From assembly GCA_002842695.1 (NCBI GenBank), contig PHDT01000001.1, forward strand, positions 62,001-126,000: DNA of 64,000 nt, written 5' to 3'. Below the pieces are notes generated by a model that saw nothing but the letters and a program-made list of their open reading frames with translations, made no database searches and was not told where the DNA came from. The stretch comes from Bacteroidetes bacterium HGW-Bacteroidetes-10. GTDB taxonomy: Bacteria > Bacteroidota > Bacteroidia > Bacteroidales > UBA932. This document shows, in pieces, positions 44,787-53,293 of this stretch; position 1 is the first letter of the stretch; each line of letters begins with the position of its first letter. A program made the translations under genes and the position numbers.

Positions 44787-46010
44787 TTAATTATTAGTTG
44801 AATTTAAGATTATTTGATTTAAGCGCATTTTGGTAAAAAAGTTGTACGACGAATTCTCGTCGGGTGAAGTCGTGAAATATCTGCCATGTTCTGTATAAGG
44901 TCTGGCGATATATTCGAGCGGGAAATAGTTTCCGGCTGAAACTCTAACAAATTTGTTTCGTTTATGTTTATATGGTGGTAAAGAAATTGCAAAATAAAAC
45001 CCTCCGTTTACAGGAAAATCAGGAATATCCATTGTCTGTACATAAAATCCAACTGCTGCGTTTCTGAAATATCTGGTTACCTCTCCCCTCACAGATAAAT
45101 CGTTCCCGAGATATTTTGCCAGGTTTAGGTTAAACATTAAATTCCAAGGCTTTACAATATAGTTTGCACCAACTTTCCAGGTAAATTTATCCGGATTTGT
45201 ATAGTACCAGTCGTTGAAAAAAGGTACAGAATATGCTGTATAACTTAACTGAGCATATACGCCTGTTCTTGAACCAACCGGTTTATACAATTTTAAATCT
45301 GCACCGGCCCTGAACATATTAAAATTCCCTACTGTAGCCATTGCATGGATATTGAACGGAAGTCTGAATTGCTGGGAAAGGGTGAGAAAGCCGGGTCTGA
45401 TTCTTCCCTCTTCAGTTGAATAGTCATTTAGCAGTGGAAAAATTACCTGTGCTGTAGCGGTTGCTCCTCTCCACAATGAAATTTCCAGAGTTGGATTAAT
45501 GTTTAGCTGTAAAAGATACATTACATCAAGCCTCGAATTTTTAAAGCGAAAAATTGGATAAAACTTCAAATCAACCTTTCCAAATGAAGAGTTTTCAAAT
45601 TTTTTTCCATCGATATCGTTAAGTGCAGCAATTCCCTCTTCAACGTTAAAATCCGAATACCAGCGAGAACTTGAAGGATCATCTGCAAGTGTCGAGTACA
45701 ATCTGAATTTTGGTATTCTTTCCTCCATGAGAATAACTTCTATATTTTTCGATTTAAACTCTGGAATGAGGGTTTCAACTGCATTTTTAACAGATTCAAC
45801 AACTCTGTCTCCATGAGTAAACGACTCGCTTTCAATAAAAATAATCTCTTTGCCTGCCTTGGATATATGCCTTACATTTTCGAATCCATTTGCAAATAAT
45901 GCCTCTTCAATTGCGCTCTGAGCAAAAATTCCAGTGCCAACAAGCAAGAGAGAGAGAACAGCAGCTAAGGAGCGAAATGCATGTTTTATGTTTGAAAGCA
46001 TTGATTTCAT
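44787..46010 (-). CDS. YjbH-like outer-membrane protein, long form
   Basis: A 407-residue exported protein; signal peptide ends at GIFAQ. Residues of about 27-115 form a periplasmic alpha/beta segment (NGFENVRHISKAGKEIIFIE; AVETLIPEFKSKNIEVILME), and residues 120-407 are barrel-like strands (NINPTLEISLWRGATATAQV). The mix resembles the C-terminal part of YjbH, while the short gene at 42688 resembles the N-terminal part; together they are about YjbH length. It is first in the three-gene unit, with a minus-strand -7 box at 46102-46109. Confidence 0.65.
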   Translation of the reverse strand: MKSMLSNIKHAFRSLAAVLSLLLVGTGIFAQSAIEEALFANGFENVRHISKAGKEIIFIESESFTHGDRVVESVKNAVETLIPEFKSKNIEVILMEERIPKFRLYSTLADDPSSSRWYSDFNVEEGIAALNDIDGKKFENSSFGKVDLKFYPIFRFKNSRLDVMYLLQLNINPTLEISLWRGATATAQVIFPLLNDYSTEEGRIRPGFLTLSQQFRLPFNIHAMATVGNFNMFRAGADLKLYKPVGSRTGVYAQLSYTAYSVPFFNDWYYTNPDKFTWKVGANYIVKPWNLMFNLNLAKYLGNDLSVRGEVTRYFRNAAVGFYVQTMDIPDFPVNGGFYFAISLPPYKHKRNKFVRVSAGNYFPLEYIARPYTEHGRYFTTSPDENSSYNFFTKMRLNQIILNSTNN

Positions 46011-46101
46011 TAAGTTTAGGCAACAAAGTTTTTCACTCTGCGAATGTAACTAATTTTTCTAACCTAATCAAATTAATTTGAATTTATTATGATTTTTTAT
46101 T

Positions 46102-46109
46102 CAAACTTA
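46102..46109 (-). promoter_or_regulatory. -7 promoter box TAAGTTTG (minus strand) for the YjbH/lipoprotein unit
   Basis: CAAACTTA on the plus strand reads TAAGTTTG on the minus strand, matching TAnnTTTG, 91 bases from the ATG at 46010. The leader would contain an AT-only palindrome (46068-46081). Confidence 0.4.
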
Positions 46110-46161
46110 ACTTATTAACCATAAGAGAGTAAAATCAAAGTGCATTGTAGAATTATTAAAT

Positions 46162-46169
46162 TAAATTTG
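46162..46169 (+). promoter_or_regulatory. -7 promoter box TAAATTTG for the umuD-vanZ-umuC operon
   Basis: TAAATTTG fits TAnnTTTG, 32 bases before the ATG at 46202. A tandem repeat at 46177-46198 follows directly. Confidence 0.5.
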
Positions 46170-46176
46170 CAGAAAG

Positions 46177-46198
46177 TTCAAAATTTATTCAAAATTTC
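46177..46198. repeat. Tandem 11-bp direct repeat at the umuD promoter
   Basis: TTCAAAATTTA and TTCAAAATTTC are adjacent copies differing only in the last base, starting eight bases after the -7 box. The 11-base period places both copies on the same DNA face, as expected for a cooperative operator. Confidence 0.5.
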
Positions 46199-46201
46199 TC
46201 T

Positions 46202-46633
46202 ATGAAAGTAAAAAGTCTCGAAATATTCAAGCCCGACGAAGGAACACCACTATATTTAACAATCACAGATTCACCTGTTTATGCAGGCTTCCCATCACCA
46301 GCAGACGATCATCTTGAAAACAAGCTTGATCTTAACAAGGCGCTTGTAAAAAATCCATCTTCAACCTTTTTTGCAAGAGTCAAAGGAGAGAGCATGATTG
46401 AGGACGGCGTTGAGGAGGGAGATCTGCTTGTTATCGATAAATCTGCAGAACCTCATGAAGATTGCCTTGCCGTATGCTTTCTGGAGGGAGAATTTACACT
46501 TAAGAGAGTAAAACTTGATGGAGATGATCTGCTTCTTATGCCTGCAAACCCAAAATACAAACCAATAAGAGTCAAAAAAGAAAACGACTTTTACATCTGG
46601 GGAATTGTAAAATATCTGATAAAAAAAGTATGA
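46202..46633 (+). CDS. umuD: UmuD-type S24 self-cleaving protein
   Basis: A 143-residue LexA/UmuD-like peptidase without DNA-binding domain. The self-cleavage site is A28-G29 in VYAGFPSPADD. The Ser-Lys dyad is S64 (KGESMIEDG) and K101 (FTLKRV). RecA-stimulated cleavage would give UmuD' for DNA polymerase V. Its stop overlaps the VanZ-like start as ATGA. Confidence 0.92.
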   Translation: MKVKSLEIFKPDEGTPLYLTITDSPVYAGFPSPADDHLENKLDLNKALVKNPSSTFFARVKGESMIEDGVEEGDLLVIDKSAEPHEDCLAVCFLEGEFTLKRVKLDGDDLLLMPANPKYKPIRVKKENDFYIWGIVKYLIKKV

Positions 46634-47043
46634 TCAAGTCTTTTGTACAACTCTTCCGTTATCTGTTTGCAATTTATATTGCACTTGTATTGTTTTTCTG
46701 CTTATACACATTCAGCAATACGGGGATTAACCTATCTGAATATATTTTCGGAATCCGTGCAGATCGTATTGCTCACTTTATAATGTTTTTCCCATATCCT
46801 GTCTCGGCATGGCTTGCTCTTAAGGAGAACTTCAGAAAAAGCTTTCCTAAATATCCGGTGCTGATGCTTATGTTAACAGGAGCAGCCCTGGCGCTTACAG
46901 CAGAAGTTCTTCAAAAATTTAATCCGGCCAGAGAGTCAGATATATATGACCTTGCAGCCAATGTTGCCGGTATTGTTGCCGGTACATTACTGACACTCCT
47001 TTTCAGAAAAATAATTGATAATGTTTGGCCTGACAGATTGTAA
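46630..47043 (+). CDS. VanZ-like membrane protein inside the UmuDC operon
   Basis: A 137-residue protein with four predicted membrane helices. The VanZ-like pattern is visible: [13 protein letters not shown] between helices 1 and 2, and the conserved [19 protein letters not shown] at the last helix. The biochemical role of VanZ-like proteins is unsettled; one member gives teicoplanin resistance. Overlap by four bases with umuD and by 23 with umuC makes co-translation likely, but no SOS function is known for the family. Confidence 0.8.
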   Translation: MIKSFVQLFRYLFAIYIALVLFFCLYTFSNTGINLSEYIFGIRADRIAHFIMFFPYPVSAWLALKENFRKSFPKYPVLMLMLTGAALALTAEVLQKFNPARESDIYDLAANVAGIVAGTLLTLLFRKIIDNVWPDRL

Positions 47044-48283
47044 TAATTTTTATGTAAGCTGCGAGAGATTGTTCAATCCCTCACTTGAAGGCAGACCTGT
47101 AGTTGTTTTAAGTAATAATGACGGGTGTGTAATTTCTCGCTCCAATGAAGCTAAAGCGCTGGGAATTGGAATGGGTGAGCCAATTTTTAAAATGAAAGAG
47201 ATTGTCAGCAGAGAAAGAATAGCCTGTTTTTCTGCAAACTTCTCTCTTTATGGAGATTTATCTGCCAGGGTAATGGATAAACTGAGGTCATATTCGCCGG
47301 GTATTGAAATATATTCTATAGATGAGGCATTTCTTGATCTGTCTGGTGTTCCTGAAAAGGAAATCAAATCCCTTGGGCCGGAGATTGTAAGAAGAATAAA
47401 GAAAGATATTGGAATTCCTGTTAGTCTTGGTGTTTCACATACCAAGACACTTGCAAAGGTGTCAACAAGACTTAGTAAAAAGTACCCGGCAACAAAGGGT
47501 TTCTGCTTTATGCAAAAGAAGGAAGATATTGCCAGGGTACTTGTAAAGTTCCCTGTGGATGATATCTGGGGCGTAGGAAGAGCCTATTCCAAAATGCTTA
47601 AGTCTTATGGAATAATGACAGCTATGGATTTCACAAAGAAATCACCTGAGTGGGTTAAATCAAAAATGGGAGTGCCGGGAGTAAAAAGCTGGAGAGAACT
47701 AAATGGTGAAGCTTGTATAAGACTAGAGGACAGAGTACTGGATAAAAAGCAGATTTGCACAAGCAGAAGCTTCTCCCGGGATCTTTATGATTTTGAAGAG
47801 ATTTGCAAAGCAGTGGCAACATTTGCAGCCTCGTCTGCAGAAAAGCTCAGGCAGCAGAGAGGAGGGTGTAAGGAGATAATTGTCTTTATTCTTACCAATC
47901 CATTCAAGGATAATGCAAAACAACACTATCAAAGTGCAGTTGTCACACTTGTCAGTCACTCAGACAGCACATTCACTATTGCCGGAGCAGCATGCAATGC
48001 TCTAAGAGATATTTTCAGGCAAGGTCACGGTTATAAGAAAGCCGGGGTAATATTGTCAGATATTTCAAGAAAATCAGATTTGACAATGTCACTTTTTGAA
48101 GATCCCTTACAAGCAGAAAAAGAGAGTTCTGTGATGTCTGTTATGGATGAGATAAACTCTCGATATGGCAGACATTCTATATATACAGCTGCTGCAGGGG
48201 TTGAGAGAATTCAATCAAATCAGAATTTGTTATCTAAAAGATATACAACATCATGGGATGATATTATTGAAGTAAAAGTTTAA
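47021..48283 (+). CDS. umuC: Y-family DNA polymerase V catalytic subunit
   Basis: A 420-residue translesion polymerase. Catalytic motifs: [17 protein letters not shown] (first Asp) and [10 protein letters not shown] (Asp-Glu pair). The helix-hairpin-helix segment [17 protein letters not shown] and a little-finger domain follow. A UmuC-type C-terminal tail is present. ATG 47021 is preferred; a TTG at 47015 would add two residues. The gene starts within the VanZ-like gene, and its last 20 bases overlap the end of a convergent GH13 gene. Confidence 0.93.
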   Translation: MFGLTDCNNFYVSCERLFNPSLEGRPVVVLSNNDGCVISRSNEAKALGIGMGEPIFKMKEIVSRERIACFSANFSLYGDLSARVMDKLRSYSPGIEIYSIDEAFLDLSGVPEKEIKSLGPEIVRRIKKDIGIPVSLGVSHTKTLAKVSTRLSKKYPATKGFCFMQKKEDIARVLVKFPVDDIWGVGRAYSKMLKSYGIMTAMDFTKKSPEWVKSKMGVPGVKSWRELNGEACIRLEDRVLDKKQICTSRSFSRDLYDFEEICKAVATFAASSAEKLRQQRGGCKEIIVFILTNPFKDNAKQHYQSAVVTLVSHSDSTFTIAGAACNALRDIFRQGHGYKKAGVILSDISRKSDLTMSLFEDPLQAEKESSVMSVMDEINSRYGRHSIYTAAAGVERIQSNQNLLSKRYTTSWDDIIEVKV

Positions 48284-49913
48284 GAATAATACAGCCATAT
48301 TCCGGCACTTTTAAATCAATTGGCACTGAACTGCCCAGTACAATACTTTCATCTTTTCCGTTCACAAGATTAACTGCTGGCAACTCTATACCATCTGAAA
48401 TTCCAAAGAATTCAAACATATGTGCGGGAAGAATTAACTTAGCAGAAACAGCTGTTTTCGAGAAATTTACAATCACAATGATGAGCTCTTGCCCAAGTTT
48501 CCTTACAAAAGAGAATAAAATGTCAGGATTATAGCAGGAATTTGACTGGTTTGCATATTGAAGATCGAATGAATCTCCTGAATGAAATGCACTCTCGGTT
48601 AAAGCAAGATTAAGAAGTATCCTGTATCTGTCTCGTAAATGCGAATCGTATTTATCATTCAACCAATTTCTTATAGTTTCAACAGACCAGTAGTCAAAAA
48701 TTGAAGTTCTCCCATCTGCAGAGCTGTAACCCTCATTGTCCATGCCTTTTTCCCCAAGCTCCTGACCAGAATAAATCATAAAGGGAGCCCTGTTTAAAAG
48801 GAGAGAGACAGCAAATGCAGGTAATGCCTTCAATGGGTCACCTGCAAAGTAAGGAGATGCAATGCGTTGTTCATCATGGTTTTCCAGAAAATTAAGCATT
48901 TTATCCTGAATTCCGGAAAGTGACTGCCAGCATCGAGTTATTTCAGAAGCAGGAAGTGTTCCGCGGACAATTTTCTTCAGGGTATCGTATAACCCAACTT
49001 TATCGTAAAGATTATCAAATCCTGCATCAAGGTATGCGTGGTAAAGGTCCGGCCTGTATATTTCTGCAATAAAAAGAGTAAAGGGATAGCTCTTTTTAAT
49101 TATTGATATTGCATACCCCCAGAACTCCACAGGAACCATCTCTGCCATATCACACCTGAAGCCGTCCACACCTTTTTCACACCAATAGAGAAGTATGTCT
49201 GTCATCTTAACCCATGTGTCAGGGATTGGGTCAAAATACTTAATCCCATTTTGGTAATTAACACCATAGTTTAGTTTTACGGTATCATACCAGTCATTGC
49301 TTGAAGGATTCTCTTTAAAGCAGTCGTTTCCTGTTGCTTTTGCAGGATATTCAGTATAAGTATCCGAAGTATGCTCAGGAGGAATAAAATCTTTTCCAGG
49401 TATGTAATAGAAATTATTTGAAGGATGAAAAGCAACCGAATTATCATCATTTGCTCCAAACTCTCCTACTCTACCGGGATTTGAATCAGACACATAAACC
49501 CTTGAAATATGGTTAGGTACATAATCTATTAAAACTTTTACTCCAAGTTTATGACACCTGTTTGCAAGTTCACTGAACTCCTCTAACCTCTTTTCCGGAA
49601 CAAGAGCAAGGTCGGGTGAAATATCATAATAGTCCTTAATTGCATAAGGAGAACCGGCTTTTCCCTTAACGACAGAGTGAGGATCGGGGGGGGCTCCTAT
49701 ACTTGAATGATCTGTTTGAGTAGCATGTTCTAATATACCTGTAAACCAAATATGTGTACAACCCAAATCTTTTATTGAGAGAATAACATCGTTTGTAAAA
49801 TCTGCTAGCTTACCACAACCGTTAGTCTCAGAAAAAGAATTGGGAATACAAACATCGTTCGTATTCCCAAACAATCTGGGTAAGACCTGATATATAATAA
49901 ACTTGCGATTCAC
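48264..49913 (-). CDS. Cytoplasmic GH13 alpha-amylase family enzyme
   Basis: A 549-residue glycosidase with no signal peptide. All four GH13 regions are visible: [10 protein letters not shown] (D130-H135); [10 protein letters not shown] with nucleophile D255 and R253; III, FIAEIY with acid/base E284; [11 protein letters not shown] with D347. The C-terminal about 100 residues form the small beta domain. A role in glycogen or maltodextrin breakdown is likely. It starts four bases after the PPi-type phosphofructokinase gene, so sugar release and glycolysis are co-transcribed. Codons near residue 74 contain a run of eight C (plus-strand G 49686-49693). Confidence 0.88.
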   Translation of the reverse strand: MNRKFIIYQVLPRLFGNTNDVCIPNSFSETNGCGKLADFTNDVILSIKDLGCTHIWFTGILEHATQTDHSSIGAPPDPHSVVKGKAGSPYAIKDYYDISPDLALVPEKRLEEFSELANRCHKLGVKVLIDYVPNHISRVYVSDSNPGRVGEFGANDDNSVAFHPSNNFYYIPGKDFIPPEHTSDTYTEYPAKATGNDCFKENPSSNDWYDTVKLNYGVNYQNGIKYFDPIPDTWVKMTDILLYWCEKGVDGFRCDMAEMVPVEFWGYAISIIKKSYPFTLFIAEIYRPDLYHAYLDAGFDNLYDKVGLYDTLKKIVRGTLPASEITRCWQSLSGIQDKMLNFLENHDEQRIASPYFAGDPLKALPAFAVSLLLNRAPFMIYSGQELGEKGMDNEGYSSADGRTSIFDYWSVETIRNWLNDKYDSHLRDRYRILLNLALTESAFHSGDSFDLQYANQSNSCYNPDILFSFVRKLGQELIIVIVNFSKTAVSAKLILPAHMFEFFGISDGIELPAVNLVNGKDESIVLGSSVPIDLKVPEYGCIILKLLLQ

Positions 49914-49916
49914 AGC

Positions 49917-51152
49917 CTACCAGTTAAGTATCTTTCTGAAGTCGTACTCTTCAGGATTCTTCAGATACTCTTTAGCAGCCTCGTAATCATCTTTTGTTAT
50001 ATAGTGCATGATATTGTTTATGATAGCCTGTACACGGTCTGAGTGAAGGCTTACAAGTCTTGGCGGAATCTTTCCTGTTACAGGATCCTGGATATCTTTA
50101 AGGTAAAGGGGCTCTACCTTGCCAAGATTGTCGATATAAACCATACATCCTGTTTTGCCTTCATCAAATAACTGATGAACAGCTATTCCCAACTCTGTAC
50201 AGTAAACAAGGTCATATGCACTTGGTGACTGACACCTTAACTCATAACCAAGTTCAACCGGCCTCGATTTAACCTTAATTCCAAGTTCTTTAATTTTCTT
50301 CTCAACCAGCTCATTGAAAATGTGTGCTTTTGAGACCTTTCCAAGTTCTGGATGACCATGTTCATCATAAGAAAAAGTAACACCTGACATTTTCAGCTCT
50401 TCTTCATTCAGTTCATGGAACACACCCTCAGAGATCATAACAGCACCATAATTGATACCTAATGTTAATCTCTTAACTATTGAAGATACTGCGAGTTTAA
50501 CAATCTTATCTATAGTAATAGTTGTTTTGTCAAACATCTCAGGAATAACAATCATCGGGTAGTGAGCCGCAGAACCAATACCAAAGGCCAGGTGGCCGGC
50601 AGAACGTCCCATAGCACAAACTACAAACCAGTTATTGCTGGTTCTTGCATCTTCATATACTGTTGTTGCAAGTCTGGCTCCTTCTGATTTTGCCGATTCG
50701 TATCCGAAAGTAGGACGCGCTAGAGGCAGAGGTAGATCATTATCAATAGTTTTTGGTACGTGGATGTTGGAAATCGGGAAGTTGTGTTCTGACAGGAACT
50801 TTGCTACTCTGTTTGCTGTTGATGCAGTGTCGTCTCCTCCAATGGTAACTAATAGTTTAATATTGTTTTCCTTGAAGAATTCCAGATTAAAGTTTTGTTC
50901 AAAATCAACCGGAGTAGGTTTATATCGGCTCATAATAAGGTATGATCCTCCTCTGTTGAATATGGAATCTGCCATTAAGAAGTCGATTTCAGTAAAATTC
51001 GGGTTCTTTGAAAAGATACCCTTGTACCCTCCATGAAATCCTAAAACACGGTATCCGTTTGAAATGAAGGTTTTTGCGATACTGCCAACTACAGTATTCA
51101 TTCCAGGTGCGGGTCCTCCACCCGTCAAAATTACAATTGATTTTTTCATCAC
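49917..51152 (-). CDS. 6-phosphofructokinase, probably PPi-dependent
   Basis: A 411-residue PFK. The nucleotide/PPi loop is ILTGGGPAPGMN. Two diagnostic positions point to pyrophosphate as donor: GGDD at 105-108 (ATP enzymes have GGDG) and K134 in PKTIDND (ATP enzymes have G). The fructose-6-phosphate segment MGRSAGHLAFGIG is also present. By family it phosphorylates fructose-6-phosphate, reversibly if PPi-linked. It is first in the operon with the GH13 enzyme; a minus-strand -7 box lies at 51171-51178. Confidence 0.87.
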   Translation of the reverse strand: MMKKSIVILTGGGPAPGMNTVVGSIAKTFISNGYRVLGFHGGYKGIFSKNPNFTEIDFLMADSIFNRGGSYLIMSRYKPTPVDFEQNFNLEFFKENNIKLLVTIGGDDTASTANRVAKFLSEHNFPISNIHVPKTIDNDLPLPLARPTFGYESAKSEGARLATTVYEDARTSNNWFVVCAMGRSAGHLAFGIGSAAHYPMIVIPEMFDKTTITIDKIVKLAVSSIVKRLTLGINYGAVMISEGVFHELNEEELKMSGVTFSYDEHGHPELGKVSKAHIFNELVEKKIKELGIKVKSRPVELGYELRCQSPSAYDLVYCTELGIAVHQLFDEGKTGCMVYIDNLGKVEPLYLKDIQDPVTGKIPPRLVSLHSDRVQAIINNIMHYITKDDYEAAKEYLKNPEEYDFRKILNW

Positions 51153-51170
51153 GTTACTTTATTGAGCCCG

Positions 51171-51178
51171 CAAAGTTA
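51171..51178 (-). promoter_or_regulatory. -7 promoter box TAACTTTG (minus strand) for the PFK/GH13 operon
   Basis: CAAAGTTA on the plus strand reads TAACTTTG on the minus strand, the same octamer as the valS box, 18 bases before the ATG at 51152. No clear -33 element. Confidence 0.5.
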
Positions 51179-51197
51179 ACAATAATTAAAAAATATG

Positions 51198-51205
51198 TAA
51201 ATTTG
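51198..51205 (+). promoter_or_regulatory. -7 promoter box TAAATTTG for the ligA-ispG operon
   Basis: TAAATTTG fits TAnnTTTG, 11 bases before the ligA ATG, implying a nearly leaderless transcript. The same octamer occurs before the hybrid kinase and umuD. Confidence 0.45.
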
Positions 51206-51216
51206 TATAGAAAATT

Positions 51217-53244
51217 ATGAAAAAAAACCTGGAAAATATCGCCGCAAGGATTGAGCAGCTGCGTAATGAACTGGAAGAGCATAACAGGCGTTATTATGTA
51301 GATAATCAACCTGTTGTTTCTGATTTCGAATACGATTTGCTCATTAATGAATTACAAACCCTTGAGAAAAAATATCCTCAGTTTCTAACAGATTCATCTC
51401 CTACAGTAAGGATTGGAAGCGATCTGGGTCAGTCCGGAACACAAAGTGAGTTTCTTCAGAAGCTTCACAAATACCCTATGCTTTCTTTAAGTAATACTTA
51501 CGATAAAGGAGAGTTATCAACATTCCACGAGAGAGTTATAAAGCTTGCTGGAATAGATGTAGAATACGTTTGCGAACTTAAAATTGATGGTTCTGCCATA
51601 TCCCTTACATATCATAAGGGAATGCTTCAGGACGCAGTTACCAGAGGAGATGGTGAAAAGGGCGATATTGTTACTGAAAACATATTAAAAACTAATTCAG
51701 TTCCAAGATTTTTAAAAGGAAGCGGTTACCCGGAAGAATTTGAAATTCGTGGCGAAATATTTATGCCCTGGAGTGCTTTTGATAATTTGAATAAAATTCG
51801 GGAAAATAATGAAGAGCAACTTTTTGCAAATCCCCGAAATGCAGCTGCCGGTTCACTAAAGCTGCTTGATTCAAGTTTAGTTGCAGGAAGAGGCCTGAAG
51901 GCAATATTATATCACTATATATCGGACTCAAATAATTTCACAACTCATTCTCAGGCTATTGAAGCTGTAAAATCCTGGGGACTGCCTGTATCCGGCTACT
52001 CAAAAACTTGTAAATCAATTGAAGAGGTTTTTGAATTTCTCGATTACTGGGACTCCGAACGGAAGAGTCTTCCCTATCCAACGGACGGAGTTGTTATTAA
52101 AGTCAACAACCTGCAGCTTCAGTCAAGGCTTGGATATACTGCCAAGTCTCCAAGATGGGCAACAGCTTACAAGTTCAAGGCTGAACGTGCATTAACCCGA
52201 TTACTATCTGTTGATTATCAAGTTGGCAGAACAGGAGCCATAACACCTGTTGCAAATCTTGAACCGGTATTGTTATCAGGGACTATTGTTAAAAGAGCGT
52301 CTCTTCATAACCTCGACCAAATACAGTTACTTGACATACACATTGATGACTATGTATATGTGGAAAAGGGTGGGGAAATCATTCCAAAAATAACCGGTGT
52401 TGAGCTTTCCCGCAGAGATATTAATGCAACTGTACCCTCTTTCCCGTCTGAATGCCCGGATTGCGGAACTCTGCTGACAAGAGTTGAGAGTGAAGCCAGG
52501 CATTATTGTCCCAATTTCAAATCTTGTCCCACACAACTAAAGGCCGGACTACTCCACTTTTGCGGGAGAAAAGCCATGAATATTCTTGCTGGAGATGCCA
52601 CAATTGAACAGCTTTATAATAAGGGTTTTGTGAAAAGCGTTTCTGACTTTTACAAATTATCTGCAAATGAACTTCTTCAGCTGGACGGCTGGAAAGAGAA
52701 ATCAGCAGAGCGATTTCTTAAAAGCATTGAAGAGTCTTTGAAGGCTCCTTTTCATAAGGTTCTTTTTGCTCTTGGCATAAGACATATTGGAGAGACTACA
52801 GCCAAAACCCTTGCCTCTCATTTTGAAAACATAGATAACCTCATCTCTGCAACAAAAGAAGAACTAACACAGGTTGACGATGTAGGAGAGATTATGGCCG
52901 ATTCAATAGCGGGTTATTTTGCAAATCAATCTGCCTTGAAATTAATCGAAGAATTAAGAGCAACCGGGATGAAGTTTTCTCAGGCTGAAAGTCAAGCCAG
53001 AATAAAATCTGGATCTCTGATCAATGAAGTCATTGTTATTTCGGGAAATTTCTCAATATCGAGAGATGATATTAAAAAAATGATCGAAGAGCATTCAGGT
53101 AAAAATACAGGTTCAGTCAGTTCTAAAACAACCCTGCTGCTGGCCGGTGAAGATGCTGGCCCTTCAAAGCTGCAAAAAGCAAAAACACTAGGAATTAAGA
53201 TTATCAATGAAGCGGAATTCATGAGGCTAATTGAAAATAATTGA
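51217..53244 (+). CDS. ligA: NAD-dependent DNA ligase
   Basis: A 675-residue ligase. Domain Ia (1-70) with NRRYYVDNQPVVSDFEYD binds NAD. The adenylated lysine is K122 in CELKIDGSAI. The OB domain, a four-Cys zinc finger (CPDCGTLLTRV ... HYCPNFKSC), the helix-hairpin-helix region (about 500-590) and a C-terminal BRCT domain (about 600-675) follow in order. The length matches the family. First gene of a long operon. Confidence 0.96.
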   Translation: MKKNLENIAARIEQLRNELEEHNRRYYVDNQPVVSDFEYDLLINELQTLEKKYPQFLTDSSPTVRIGSDLGQSGTQSEFLQKLHKYPMLSLSNTYDKGELSTFHERVIKLAGIDVEYVCELKIDGSAISLTYHKGMLQDAVTRGDGEKGDIVTENILKTNSVPRFLKGSGYPEEFEIRGEIFMPWSAFDNLNKIRENNEEQLFANPRNAAAGSLKLLDSSLVAGRGLKAILYHYISDSNNFTTHSQAIEAVKSWGLPVSGYSKTCKSIEEVFEFLDYWDSERKSLPYPTDGVVIKVNNLQLQSRLGYTAKSPRWATAYKFKAERALTRLLSVDYQVGRTGAITPVANLEPVLLSGTIVKRASLHNLDQIQLLDIHIDDYVYVEKGGEIIPKITGVELSRRDINATVPSFPSECPDCGTLLTRVESEARHYCPNFKSCPTQLKAGLLHFCGRKAMNILAGDATIEQLYNKGFVKSVSDFYKLSANELLQLDGWKEKSAERFLKSIEESLKAPFHKVLFALGIRHIGETTAKTLASHFENIDNLISATKEELTQVDDVGEIMADSIAGYFANQSALKLIEELRATGMKFSQAESQARIKSGSLINEVIVISGNFSISRDDIKKMIEEHSGKNTGSVSSKTTLLLAGEDAGPSKLQKAKTLGIKIINEAEFMRLIENN

Positions 53245-53293
53245 TTACTTTTACACTCTTAAAAACAGGATTAACCAACCATTTATTCCATTT

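Noticed and set aside
46068-46081. 14-bp palindrome TCAAATTAATTTGA in the leader of the YjbH unit.
   Set aside because: Mostly A and T and not aligned with a promoter box; kept only as a note.
53231-53293. Upstream TTG start of the flavodiiron gene.
   Set aside because: It overlaps the end of ligA, and the extra 21 residues have no family resemblance; ATG 53294 is typical.
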